Assembly (NCBI GenBank): GCA_038230695.1
Contig: JBBRMT010000016.1
Span: 1-35,281 of the forward strand
Length of the DNA: 35,281 nt
Source: QHBQ01 sp038230695
Lineage (GTDB): Bacteria > Chloroflexota > Chloroflexia > QHBQ01
Direction: 5' to 3'
In this document: one piece after another, positions 1-7,139 of the stretch
Position numbering within the stretch: the stretch's first letter is position 1
Layout: every line of letters starts with the position of its first letter
The notes under the pieces: model-generated
Seen by the model: only the letters and a program-made list of their open reading frames with translations
What the model was told of the DNA's origin: nothing
Database searches by the model: none
Position numbers and translations under genes: made by a program

Positions 1-465
1 GATGTTCCAGCTAAACTGTTCGCTGTGAAGACCATCGGCATTACTGCAACTCGGCGGCGCAGGGTTGCGTGACAACTGGATGGTCGCATTCGGCACTGGC
101 GTATCTGTAGGCGTATCTGTAGGCGTATTCAAGGGGATTTTGATCCTACCCATTCCAGGGGGGGTTGGGCTGCTGCCGTTTTTCGACCCCTTACCGCCGG
201 GGTCGCGGCCCGGAGTTGGCTGATTGCTAACTCCCTTGCCAGAGCCAGGATTCTTGCTACCGCCGCCGCTGGCGCTTGTGCTGGGTGCGCCACTCTGACC
301 CTGCCTGTCTCCGGCAGCCGCCACTACCTGCTTTGCGGGCTGAGGGCTGGCAGCTTTATTTGGCGAGGCGGAAGACCAGGCAATGGTGCCAAGGATTTGA
401 GCCATAATCAGAATGATCATGGATACACGAGTGATTAGGTTAGTACGATTGAGGCTGATGAGCAT
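1..465 (-). CDS. Secreted or anchored Ser/Gly/Pro-rich protein, partial (C-terminus outside window)
   Basis: This frame is open for 155 codons from an ATG at 465 to the window edge, so the C-terminus is missing. AAGGAG lies 8 bases before the ATG. Residues about 10-34 are hydrophobic and end in WSSASP, which reads as a signal peptide or membrane anchor. A low-complexity stretch rich in Gly, Ser, Pro and Lys follows (about 35-105), then a TDTP repeat made by a 12-bp tandem unit near 99-128. A more ordered stretch with one Cys begins near the edge. Such TP-rich linkers usually tether an extracellular domain. The function is unknown. The 5' leader (about 466-600) can fold into paired hairpins. 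Confidence 0.7.
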   Translation of the reverse strand, partial: MLISLNRTNLITRVSMIILIMAQILGTIAWSSASPNKAASPQPAKQVVAAAGDRQGQSGAPSTSASGGGSKNPGSGKGVSNQPTPGRDPGGKGSKNGSSPTPPGMGRIKIPLNTPTDTPTDTPVPNATIQLSRNPAPPSCSNADGLHSEQFSWNI

Positions 466-737
466 TTGCTTTCTCCTTGTATGACGGTTGCTACTTACAC
501 TGGTGATAACCGCCCAGCAGGTGACTTTCCTCCTGAGTGGCAGCCTCATTCTACCAAGCGGGGTGTTGTGACCTCGCTAGCTCATCGTTTATAGTTTGTT
601 GACTGGCTGTTCAATACCCGTCACAGCCGCATGAAGTACCCATAAACTTTTCTGCGAGGGGCACAAGAGAGTGTCACGCCAACCCTTCTTCTGCTGTTTG
701 TGATATAATACACAGGCGCAAGGAGGGGCGGGGCATT
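466..737. other. Divergent intergenic region with possible structured leader
   Basis: This 272-bp region separates the secreted-protein gene (-) from the GT39-like gene (+). On the minus strand, 539-498 contains two adjacent small hairpins, CAGG/CCTG and CTGG/CCAG, each with a 10-nt loop, enclosed by CACT/AGTG pairing. I could not match it to any riboswitch class I know. A possible minus-strand -10 (TATAAA, 593-588) lies upstream. The plus-strand extended -10 for the next gene is at 701-709. Confidence 0.35.
701..709 (+). promoter_or_regulatory. Extended -10 promoter for the GT39-like gene
   Basis: TGATATAAT matches the extended -10 form (TGn followed by a perfect TATAAT), 28 bases before the TTG start at 738. 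No good -35 lies 17 bp upstream, as is usual for extended -10 promoters. Confidence 0.5.
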
Positions 738-2921
738 TTGACGGCAGCACGAACAAAAAGGTGGATCGGGTTGACGCTGCTGGTGTATGGCAGCGTCGGC
801 ATCGTGGTGATGCTGCGGCTGTTGCCGCTGCTAGCGCAGGCGGTTAGCCTCTGGCTGGGCGGCAACGCAACCGCGCCTCACCCTACCATCGCTGGCCTGG
901 GCCTGCTCGAATCGCATTTCGACCCCCGCCCCTGGCTGGCCTGGGCAGCCTGGCTAATCGGCCTGCTGCTAATCGCCCCGTCGCCCCAGTGGTTGAAGGG
1001 GGTGGTCAATCACCCGCCCAATGCCCTCCCTACCTCATCTGATATAGCCCCCCACCACGGCGGGATTTATCCCGCCCCTACGGTAGCATCACCCATCCCA
1101 ATCGCAACTCAAAACTCAAAACTCAAAACTCAAAACTCAAAACTCCTCATCCCCGCCCTGTTGATCATCGCCACCCTGGCGGCGGGCGCGTACACCCGAC
1201 TGAACCTGCTCGTGCCGCAGGAGAAGGGGCTGATCGAGTACCCCTACGACGATGAGGGCGTATACGCCGAGGCTTCGCAACTGACGCTGCAAGGCATCGT
1301 TCCCTACCGCGATTACTTCTTCGCCCATCCGCCGGTTGCCACCTGGGTCTATGCTCCCGCCTTCGCCTACCACTTCAACGCCTGGGGCAGCCCCACCAGC
1401 TTTATGCTGGGCCGCTATCTCAGCGTGGTTTATAGCTTGCTGACCGCGCTGGCCCTGTTTCTGCTGGCGCGGAAGGCAGCGCAGGGGATGGGCGTGGGGG
1501 GATTGCCCGCCGATTTCGTGGGTGGCCTGGCCGCGTTGCTCTGGGCGGTGGATGGTGAGGTGGTGGACATCAATCGCAAGGTGATGCTCGACCAGCCGAT
1601 GGTGTTGTTCAGCAGCCTCGGCCTGCTGTTCTATCTCTACGCCTTGCCGCGCCGCGATCAGCAAGTACCCCGCGAACGACTCTGGCTGCTACTGGCGGGC
1701 ATCTTCGTTGCGCTGGCTTCGCTTACCAAGATCGCGGGGCTGGCCGCCGCGATGGCCCTGTTCACCCATGCGCTTGCCACTGCGCTGGAGCGACGCACGC
1801 CCACCACCTCGCTAGCCCCACCCCCCGCCCCTCCCGTGGGGAGGGGAGTTGCGGCCACCCCTCCCATCGAGAGGGCAGTCGAATCGCCGAACCTAGCCCC
1901 TGAGCTTCAAACCTCAAACCTCAAACCTCAAACCTCAAACCCCAGCACTGACTTGCTGCGTTCGCGCTGGTTCAATCTGAAGTGGCTGACGCTGGGCTTT
2001 GGCGCGACAGCGGCGCTTATTGTAATCCCTTACCTGATTATGGCAGGCGGGCAGATGGTGCGCGAGGTGTTCTTCTTCCAGTTGCTGCGCCCCGGCGACG
2101 GCACTGCCGATGTTAGCCTCCGCCTGCCGCTGATTAGCGGCGCAATCGCGGGGGCAATTACCGCCAACCCGCTCACCCTCATCTGCGCCGCGCTGGGCTG
2201 CCTGCTGCTGGGCTGGATGGTGGCGCGGGGCGCACGGCTGGGTGGCTGGACTCCGATTGTGCTTTGGGGCATCTTCAGCTTCGCGCTGTTCACCTATACC
2301 CGTTCCTTCTACACCCACTATTACATCCAACTGGCTGCGCCGCTCTGCTTGCTGGGGAGCGCAGCCGCGCTCTGGGCGCAGCAGCGCAGCCTCAGCTTGC
2401 CGGTTTTCTTCTACCCGCTGGTCAGCGCGGTGGTCGCTTTGCTATTGGCGCCGACGCTGCTCTACCAGTGGGCGACGACTACTCAGCCCCACCCCAACCC
2501 GATGTTCCGCGATGTCGCTAAGTACATCACCGACGCAGCCCCACCGGGAACCAACGTGCTGACCCTCGACGACCAGTTCAACTACCTGGCGGGCCGCCCG
2601 CCCAGCTACCTGCCGACTACCGGCTACCTGGTTGACAGCTACGGCCACATGATCTACCTGGGCCTGGGCATCGGTCAGCGCAGCATCACCGACCTGATTG
2701 GCGGCGTACTCCACGACCCGCGCAGCAACGATGTCTACGCAACCATGTGGCAGGACGCGCCACAGGCCGATATGCTGCAGCGCATTGCCGCCGTCCCGCT
2801 AATCGTAACCCACGATGTGGGCGAGGGCCGCTTGCGTAAGGACACGCTGGCGAAGCTGGGCCAGTTGGCAACCCTCCAGCCTGCCGCCAGCACCTCGCGC
2901 TACACCATCTATCGGAAATGA
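738..2921 (+). CDS. GT39/ArnT-like polytopic membrane glycosyltransferase
   Basis: This 727-residue protein has many hydrophobic membrane segments. The signature near residues 170-200 combines an acidic DDEGVYAE loop with a PYRDYFFAHPP segment, as in lipid-phosphate-sugar-dependent glycosyltransferases of the PMT/ArnT (GT39) superfamily. These act at the outer face of the membrane, moving a sugar from a polyprenyl phosphate donor to protein or lipid; the acceptor here is unknown. The start is TTG at 738, preceded by AGGAGG at 721-726. Two regions look foreign to the fold: residues about 98-137 and about 360-402. They are encoded by a GTAGGGGCG palindrome plus heptad array, and by CCCCTCCC/GGGAGGGG palindromes plus another heptad array. 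The stop codon is the first base triplet of a third heptad array. Confidence 0.75.
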   Translation: MTAARTKRWIGLTLLVYGSVGIVVMLRLLPLLAQAVSLWLGGNATAPHPTIAGLGLLESHFDPRPWLAWAAWLIGLLLIAPSPQWLKGVVNHPPNALPTSSDIAPHHGGIYPAPTVASPIPIATQNSKLKTQNSKLLIPALLIIATLAAGAYTRLNLLVPQEKGLIEYPYDDEGVYAEASQLTLQGIVPYRDYFFAHPPVATWVYAPAFAYHFNAWGSPTSFMLGRYLSVVYSLLTALALFLLARKAAQGMGVGGLPADFVGGLAALLWAVDGEVVDINRKVMLDQPMVLFSSLGLLFYLYALPRRDQQVPRERLWLLLAGIFVALASLTKIAGLAAAMALFTHALATALERRTPTTSLAPPPAPPVGRGVAATPPIERAVESPNLAPELQTSNLKPQTSNPSTDLLRSRWFNLKWLTLGFGATAALIVIPYLIMAGGQMVREVFFFQLLRPGDGTADVSLRLPLISGAIAGAITANPLTLICAALGCLLLGWMVARGARLGGWTPIVLWGIFSFALFTYTRSFYTHYYIQLAAPLCLLGSAAALWAQQRSLSLPVFFYPLVSAVVALLLAPTLLYQWATTTQPHPNPMFRDVAKYITDAAPPGTNVLTLDDQFNYLAGRPPSYLPTTGYLVDSYGHMIYLGLGIGQRSITDLIGGVLHDPRSNDVYATMWQDAPQADMLQRIAAVPLIVTHDVGEGRLRKDTLAKLGQLATLQPAASTSRYTIYRK
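1059..1085 (-). repeat. GTAGGGGCGGG palindrome inside the GT39-like gene
   Basis: The stem GGCGGGA/TCCCGCC (1059-1065 and 1070-1076, loop TTTA) is followed by CCTAC. Read on the minus strand it is the GTAGGGGCGGG...CCCGCC element seen intergenically at 3030, 6806 and 25322. Here it is translated in frame as part of a Pro/His/Gly-rich linker. Confidence 0.75.
1106..1145 (+). repeat. Heptad array AACTCAA inside the GT39-like gene
   Basis: Five exact copies of the 7-mer AACTCAA plus a partial sixth. Three units give 21 bp, so the array is translated as a 7-residue repeat (TQNSKLK) around residues 123-136. Confidence 0.9.
1828..1880 (+). repeat. CCCCTCCC/GGGAGGGG palindromes inside the GT39-like gene
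   Basis: CCCCTCCC (1828-1835) and GGGAGGGG (1839-1846) form a perfect 8-bp stem with loop GTG. A second, imperfect copy (CCCCTCCCATCGAGAGGG) follows at about 1858-1875. The same family occurs intergenically at 5920, 4422 and 34705. Here it is translated as a Pro/Ala/Gly linker. Confidence 0.7.
1905..1939 (+). repeat. Heptad array CCTCAAA inside the GT39-like gene
   Basis: Five units of CCTCAAA, the first being CTTCAAA. Translated in frame as a QTSNLKP-type repeat near residues 390-402. The unit differs from the array at 1106 by two bases. Confidence 0.9.
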
Positions 2922-2960
2922 GTGCTGAGTGCTGAGTGCTGAGTGCTGAGTGCTGAGTTG
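2919..2960 (+). repeat. Heptad array TGAGTGC overlapping the stop codon
   Basis: Five exact TGAGTGC units followed by TGAGTTG. The first three bases of unit one are the stop codon of the GT39-like gene (2919-2921). Confidence 0.95.
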
Positions 2961-2964
2961 CTAT

Positions 2965-3095
2965 GTAGGGGCGCATCGCATACGCCCCGGTGAAGCGCAC
3001 TAATGCTAATCGTAATCAACAACCCTGGCGTAGGGGCGGGCGGTGGCCCGCCCTGGTGAAGCGCGCTGATGCTGCTCGTGAGCGACAACCTTGAC
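2965..3095 (+). repeat. Two tandem ~65-bp GTAGGGGCG composite units
   Basis: The units are 2965-3029 and 3030-3095. Each starts GTAGGGGCG, has a CGCCC(C) half-palindrome, then GGTGAAGCGC, a diverged ATGCT/TCGT segment and CGACAACC or CAACAACC. A third partial copy of the GGTGAAGCGC part lies at 13945-13991, and another fragment lies near 4459. Confidence 0.8.
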
Positions 3096-3136
3096 GAATG
3101 GGGCGCATGATATAAGCCCTGATTGGAGAGAATATC

Positions 3137-4381
3137 TTGGATGAGGAAGTGGTAAAACTGCCCGCTGCGCTGGTGCAGCCAGATTATCGCGGCGGCGGCA
3201 CGGTCAACCTGAGCGAAAGCATCCTGCGTCACTTTGGCGCGGCGGATGCGGCTATGGTCGGGCTACGCCCTGCGCTGCTGCCGCCTGCGTTGCTCGATGG
3301 CGCTAGCGTGGTGCTGCTCATCATCGTGGATGGGCTGGGCTATTACCAGCTAGAGGAACAGATTGCCGCAGGCAATGCGCCCAACCTGGCGCGGCTGCTG
3401 CGCGAACGCCCCGCCGTATTCCAGCCAATCACCACCACCACGCCAAGCATGACCGCTTGCGCCCTCACCACCCTGCACACCGCCGCGACCCCGGCGCAGC
3501 ATGGGCTGGTGGGCTGGAATCTGTATCTGCAAGAGGAGGGCGCGGTGGTGGATATGCTCAAGTTCGCGCCCGCTGCTGCTCCATATAGCGGCGAGATCAA
3601 GAGCATTGACCCAGTCAGCTTCCTGGCGGTGCCGACCATCTACCAGCGGCTGGCAGCCGCGGGGGTCGCGCCCATCATCGTCAACTACGGGCAATTCCGC
3701 GAGACGGCGCTGACCCGCATCATGCACGCGGGCGCGACCTACCATATCTTCGTCACCAGTTCCGACCTGTGCATCAATATGCGCGAGTTGGCCGAGCGGG
3801 CCGACGGCCCCACCTTTATCTGCGGCTACTGGGAGAAGGTGGACACTGTGGCCCACATCTACGGCAGCCAGAGCGATGCGGTTGCTGCCGAGGTCGCCCA
3901 GTTCGACTTCATCCTGGGCCGCGAATTGCTTGATAAGCTGGAGCGCCAGGACGTGGCTCTGCTGATCAGCGCCGACCACGGCCAGATTACCACCCCGCCC
4001 GAGCGGGTCATCCTCGCCAATGCCGACCACGAATTGATGGCGATGCTAGCCTTGCCGCCAGCGGGTGATAGCCGCACCATCTACCTCTACGCCCAGGCGG
4101 GCAAGGCTGGCACCTTGCTCGATTATGCCAGGCACCGCTATGGCGATGTTGCTACCGTGCTAACCCGCACCCAGTTCATTGCCGCTGGGTTGCTAGGCGG
4201 GCCGGTTGCTGACCGTTACCTCAGCCGCATTGGTGACGTGGTGCTGCTGATGCATGACACCTGGCGCATCCGCACCCTCTACTATACCGACCAGATAAAC
4301 TCGCCGCTGCTAATCGGGATGCACGGCGGCATGACTGCCGAGGAGATGTATTCCACCCTGATCGCGGCACGGCTGGGCTAG
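3137..4381 (+). CDS. Alkaline-phosphatase-superfamily phosphodiesterase / nucleotide pyrophosphatase
   Basis: This 414-residue protein has the metal-dependent phosphodiesterase/pyrophosphatase layout. An early IIVDGLGYY segment (about residues 60-69) gives the first metal Asp. TTTTPSMTA (about 97-105) carries the nucleophilic Thr/Ser region and is followed by an AQHGLVGW segment. ISADHGQ (about 277-283) gives the late metal Asp and His, and a LLIGMHGG motif lies near the C-terminus. The family hydrolyses phosphodiester or pyrophosphate bonds; the substrate cannot be told. I see no clear signal peptide, so it is probably cytoplasmic. The start is TTG at 3137 with GGAGAG six bases upstream; the nearby ATG at 3141 is out of frame. 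Confidence 0.8.
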   Translation: MDEEVVKLPAALVQPDYRGGGTVNLSESILRHFGAADAAMVGLRPALLPPALLDGASVVLLIIVDGLGYYQLEEQIAAGNAPNLARLLRERPAVFQPITTTTPSMTACALTTLHTAATPAQHGLVGWNLYLQEEGAVVDMLKFAPAAAPYSGEIKSIDPVSFLAVPTIYQRLAAAGVAPIIVNYGQFRETALTRIMHAGATYHIFVTSSDLCINMRELAERADGPTFICGYWEKVDTVAHIYGSQSDAVAAEVAQFDFILGRELLDKLERQDVALLISADHGQITTPPERVILANADHELMAMLALPPAGDSRTIYLYAQAGKAGTLLDYARHRYGDVATVLTRTQFIAAGLLGGPVADRYLSRIGDVVLLMHDTWRIRTLYYTDQINSPLLIGMHGGMTAEEMYSTLIAARLG

Positions 4382-4388
4382 CCAGTGT

Positions 4389-4409
4389 TGAGCGCTGACC
4401 GCTGAGTGC
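4389..4409 (+). repeat. Degenerate heptad array after the phosphodiesterase gene
   Basis: Three diverged 7-mers (TGAGCGC, TGACCGC, TGAGTGC) begin eight bases after the stop. The last matches the unit of the array at 2919. Confidence 0.6.
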
Positions 4410-4421
4410 GAAGGCAAAAAG

Positions 4422-4442
4422 CCTCTCCCTGGAAGGGAGAGG
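4422..4442 (+). terminator. Terminator-like hairpin of the CTCTCCC/GGGAGAG family
   Basis: CCTCTCCCT and AGGGAGAGG form a perfect 9-bp stem with a GGA loop, flanked by AAAAAG and a short TTT. It could end transcription of the phosphodiesterase gene. It also belongs to a dispersed palindrome family, so termination is only one reading. Confidence 0.4.
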
Positions 4443-4578
4443 TTTGGTGAGGGTGTATCTTGAAGCGCATCAATGATTATCGAAACTACTCACTGGCCCA
4501 GGGGGTGTGTAGGGGCTGGTTGCGCTAGTCCTGGGTGGTTGTTTATATGCAAAGTTAACGCCCGCGTTATCGCATAAT

Positions 4579-4608
4579 TTGCGTTGAGCACGGGGCAATT
4601 GCTATAAT
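4579..4608 (+). promoter_or_regulatory. Possible promoter of the NADH dehydrogenase gene
   Basis: A perfect TATAAT (4603-4608) lies 28 bases before the ATG at 4637. The best -35 at 18-bp spacing is TTGCGT (4579-4584), which is weak. Confidence 0.4.
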
Positions 4609-4636
4609 AATAGAAAAGGTAAGGTTTGACGCAATC

Positions 4637-5914
4637 ATGGTGGAACATAGCGAGAACGGCAGCACCCAAAGCAAGCGGCAGCGCGTATTGATCGTGGGCG
4701 CAGGCTACGGTGGACTGCGTGCCGCGTTGCGGCTGGCCGCATTGCAGAAGAGCGAAGCGGCCAATCTTGAGGTCGTGCTGCTCGACATGAACGACTACCA
4801 TCAGCTAATCACCGAGTTGCATGAGGTGGCAGGCGGACGCACGGCGGTGGATGAGGTGCGGTTGCCGCTACGCGAGATATTGAAGGGAACCGGGGTGCGC
4901 TTCGTGCAGGCCCGCGTCACCGAGTTCGACTTTGCCAACAACCTTGTGCGCGTGGAGCAGCGCGACGGCGCGGGCAACCTCAGCCGTGGCAAGATACCCT
5001 ATCGCTGGCTGGTGATGGCCCTGGGCAGCACCACCGCCTTCTACCACATCCCCGGCCTGAAGGAACACGCCTTCACCTTGAAGTCGTCGTGGGAGGCAGA
5101 GCGGCTATATAAGCATATCGTCGCCATGTTCCAGCAGGCCGCGCAGTTGCCCGTCGGCGACCCGGCTCGCCGCGATATGCTCACCTTCGTGATTGGTGGT
5201 GGCGGCTACACCGGCGTGGAACTGGCGGGCGAACTGGCCGAGGAGATTGCGCGACTCTGCCGCGAATATAAAATCCCCCGTGCCGAGGTCAGCCTGCGCG
5301 TTGTGGAGATGAAGGACACCATCCTGCCCGGCTACCAACAATGGATGATTGATTACACTACCGCAGCCTTGCAGCGCCTGGGTGTGCAGCTGATCACTGG
5401 CGACGGCGTGGCCGAGGTAGGTGCGGATTGCGCGGTACTCAAGTCGGGTAACATCCTGCAAACCCGCACCGTGGTATGGGTGGGCGGGGTGCAGGCCGCA
5501 AACGCCACTCAGAGCAGCGGCGGCGCGACCGGCCAGGGCGGGCGGCTGGCGGTCAATCGCTTCCTTCAGGCAGTGGATTACCCCTGCGTCTACGCGATTG
5601 GTGATAATGGCGTACAGACTGAGGGTGAAAACGCGCCGCCCAGCGCCCAGGCCGCCTTGCAGCAGGCCGACACGGTGGCCGCGAATATCGTGGCCGAAGC
5701 CAGGAACCAGCCACAGCAGCGTCATGCCTTTAAGCCCGATCTGGCGGGCGAGGTAATCTCGATTGGCCGCCACGATGCAGTGGCGCTGATCAAAGGGGTA
5801 CACGTAACCGGCTTCCCCGCCGCTACGCTCAAGTCGGTGGTAGAGAAGCGTTACCGCCTCAGCTTGCAGAGTGGGCCGCTCGGCAACCTGGCGATGCTAA
5901 GTACGTTCGTATAG
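4637..5914 (+). CDS. Type II NADH dehydrogenase-like FAD/NAD(P) oxidoreductase
   Basis: This 425-residue flavoprotein has an N-terminal FAD Rossmann motif, VGAGYGG (about residues 20-26). A second dinucleotide motif, IGGGGYTGVELAGEL (about 184-200), would bind NADH. A YAIGDNG segment (about 320) matches the late FAD-binding motif. The C-terminus ends in a short amphipathic stretch (PLGNLAMLSTFV), as in NDH-2 enzymes that dock on the membrane. Such enzymes pass electrons from NADH to quinone without pumping protons. The ATG at 4637 has no strong Shine-Dalgarno, only GGTAAGG about 11 bases upstream. A sulfide:quinone reductase or other NDH-2 relative is possible; I do not see the paired Cys expected of a sulfide oxidoreductase. 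Confidence 0.8.
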   Translation: MVEHSENGSTQSKRQRVLIVGAGYGGLRAALRLAALQKSEAANLEVVLLDMNDYHQLITELHEVAGGRTAVDEVRLPLREILKGTGVRFVQARVTEFDFANNLVRVEQRDGAGNLSRGKIPYRWLVMALGSTTAFYHIPGLKEHAFTLKSSWEAERLYKHIVAMFQQAAQLPVGDPARRDMLTFVIGGGGYTGVELAGELAEEIARLCREYKIPRAEVSLRVVEMKDTILPGYQQWMIDYTTAALQRLGVQLITGDGVAEVGADCAVLKSGNILQTRTVVWVGGVQAANATQSSGGATGQGGRLAVNRFLQAVDYPCVYAIGDNGVQTEGENAPPSAQAALQQADTVAANIVAEARNQPQQRHAFKPDLAGEVISIGRHDAVALIKGVHVTGFPAATLKSVVEKRYRLSLQSGPLGNLAMLSTFV

Positions 5915-5919
5915 CAACT

Positions 5920-5937
5920 CCTCCCCCATCGGGGAGG
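5920..5937 (+). terminator. Hairpin CCTCCCC/GGGGAGG after the NADH dehydrogenase gene
   Basis: A perfect 7-bp stem with a CATC loop begins six bases after the stop at 5914. There is no U-run, so it may be only a member of the CCCCTCCC palindrome family. Confidence 0.35.
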
Positions 5938-5972
5938 CTGGGATAGGGTTCGAGTACAGAAAGGCAAAGCAC

Positions 5973-6767
5973 ATGACCTTCAACCTGCTCATCTCGATCA
6001 TCGCGCTGCTGGTAACAGTAATATTCGCGGGGATGGTATTCGTCCGCTGGAGTACCCGCCAGCAGCCCTATTTGCTGTTCTGGGGCATCGGCCTGCTGCT
6101 CTACGGTATAGGCGAGTTCACCCAGGCGTATCTCAGCGCGGGTGGCTGGCAAGCCAGCGACTCTACCCGCGACTTCGCCTTCCGCTGGTGGTATCTCAGC
6201 GGCGCGATCCTGACCTCGGCCTGGCTGGGGCAAGGCACCGTCTACCTGTTGGTGCGCCGCAAGGTGATTGCCAACGCCCTCGCCGCCATTCTGATTGTGG
6301 CCTCGGTCGCGGCGGTCTACTTCATGCTGACCGTGCCGCTTGGCGAGACCTTCCCTGCTGCAATACAGAACCCGCCACCGAGTACCTATGAGTACATGAT
6401 CAATAACGTGAACAATGGTGGGCTGCTCACTGGCAAGGGCATCGTGCCGCAGTTCGTGGCACTGACCTTCGCCCTGCCGTTCAATCTCTACGGCACACTC
6501 ACGCTGGTGGGCGGGGCGATCTACTCCGGCTTCCTGTTCTGGCGCAAGCGCATCCTCATCAATCGGCTGACCGGCAACATCCTGATTGCCGCTGGCGCGC
6601 TCTTCCCCGTGCTGGGCGGCACCCTCAACGACCTGCACCTTAATGGCTTCCTCTATATTGGCATCCTGTTCGGGGTGATCGTGATGTTTGTCGGCTTCCT
6701 ACAGGCCAGCAAGCCGCAACCCGTGCCTGCCGTCGAGCAATTGAAGGTCAAGCCACAGGGAGCGTGA
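5973..6767 (+). CDS. Polytopic membrane protein, about seven TM segments, unknown function
   Basis: This 264-residue protein is hydrophobic throughout. About seven membrane segments can be drawn, with a polar loop between residues 128 and 155 that contains PPPSTYEYM. The ends are short and cytoplasmic-looking. I recognise no catalytic motif and no named family; the layout loosely recalls 7TM sensory or carotenoid-type membrane proteins, but that is not evidence. The ATG at 5973 follows AAAGGC. It is 58 bases downstream of the NADH dehydrogenase stop and could be cotranscribed with it. Confidence 0.65.
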   Translation: MTFNLLISIIALLVTVIFAGMVFVRWSTRQQPYLLFWGIGLLLYGIGEFTQAYLSAGGWQASDSTRDFAFRWWYLSGAILTSAWLGQGTVYLLVRRKVIANALAAILIVASVAAVYFMLTVPLGETFPAAIQNPPPSTYEYMINNVNNGGLLTGKGIVPQFVALTFALPFNLYGTLTLVGGAIYSGFLFWRKRILINRLTGNILIAAGALFPVLGGTLNDLHLNGFLYIGILFGVIVMFVGFLQASKPQPVPAVEQLKVKPQGA

Positions 6768-6925
6768 GTTATACCCATCCGCTGAACCGATGATGTAATA
6801 TCCGTAGGGGCGGGCTGCGGCCCGCCCATCCGTTTTCATTGCATCACCCTGAAGAATAGGTATTATACCAATCCGCCAAGCCGATACAGCATTTCCGTAG
6901 GGGCGCACTGATGCGCGCCCTGTCC
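6768..6925 (+). repeat. Two TATACC + GTAGGGGCG composite elements
   Basis: Each copy starts with TTATACCnATCCGC, continues through a diverged CCGAT segment and ends in a GTAGGGGCG...CGCCC palindrome. The copies start near 6771 and 6867. The first contains GGGCGGGCTGCGGCCCGCCC (6807-6826). The 95-bp element at 25289 has the same two parts. Confidence 0.65.
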
Positions 6926-6953
6926 CAATTTCCACCATCACCACGATGGATTG

Positions 6954-7018
6954 TTATCATTATCAGTTTCGTAACACTCCCCTCATATAAGTGGAGTGAA
7001 ACTGATAGTGATAATGAC
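6954..7018. repeat. Hairpin A of the TATCAGTTTC family (3' side of the methyltransferase)
   Basis: An imperfect palindrome: the left arm contains TCATTATCAGTTTC and ACTCC, the right arm GGAGTGAAACTGATAG and TGATAATGA. It lies between two convergent genes and could terminate transcription from both sides. Confidence 0.75.
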
Positions 7019-7042
7019 CTGGAGGAGAAGATTATCCCTCAA

Positions 7043-7106
7043 TGCCACTATCACTATCAGTTTCATTGCCATCCATAGGTATCCGACAAACTGATAATGA
7101 GAATGG
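7043..7106. repeat. Hairpin B of the TATCAGTTTC family
   Basis: The left arm is CCACTATCACTATCAGTTT and the right arm AAACTGATAATGAGAATGG, with a 20-25-nt loop. It ends 33 bases before the methyltransferase stop. Confidence 0.75.
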
Positions 7107-7139
7107 GCAAGCAGGTTGGCCTTCCCTCCAGGCTAGTCG

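Noticed and set aside
523..532. RNase P-like GAGGAAAGTC on the minus strand
   Set aside because: No other conserved RNase P core is present and the leader is too short.
2919..2960. CRISPR-like array
   Set aside because: The period is 7 bp without spacers, and no cas gene is present.
3091..3116. TTGACG...TATAAG promoter before the phosphodiesterase
   Set aside because: The spacing is 14 bp, too short for a typical promoter; an extended -10 reading is possible but weak.
5949..5958. tRNA-like GGTTCGA
   Set aside because: No acceptor or anticodon arms around it; it is the tail of a CCTCCCC repeat.
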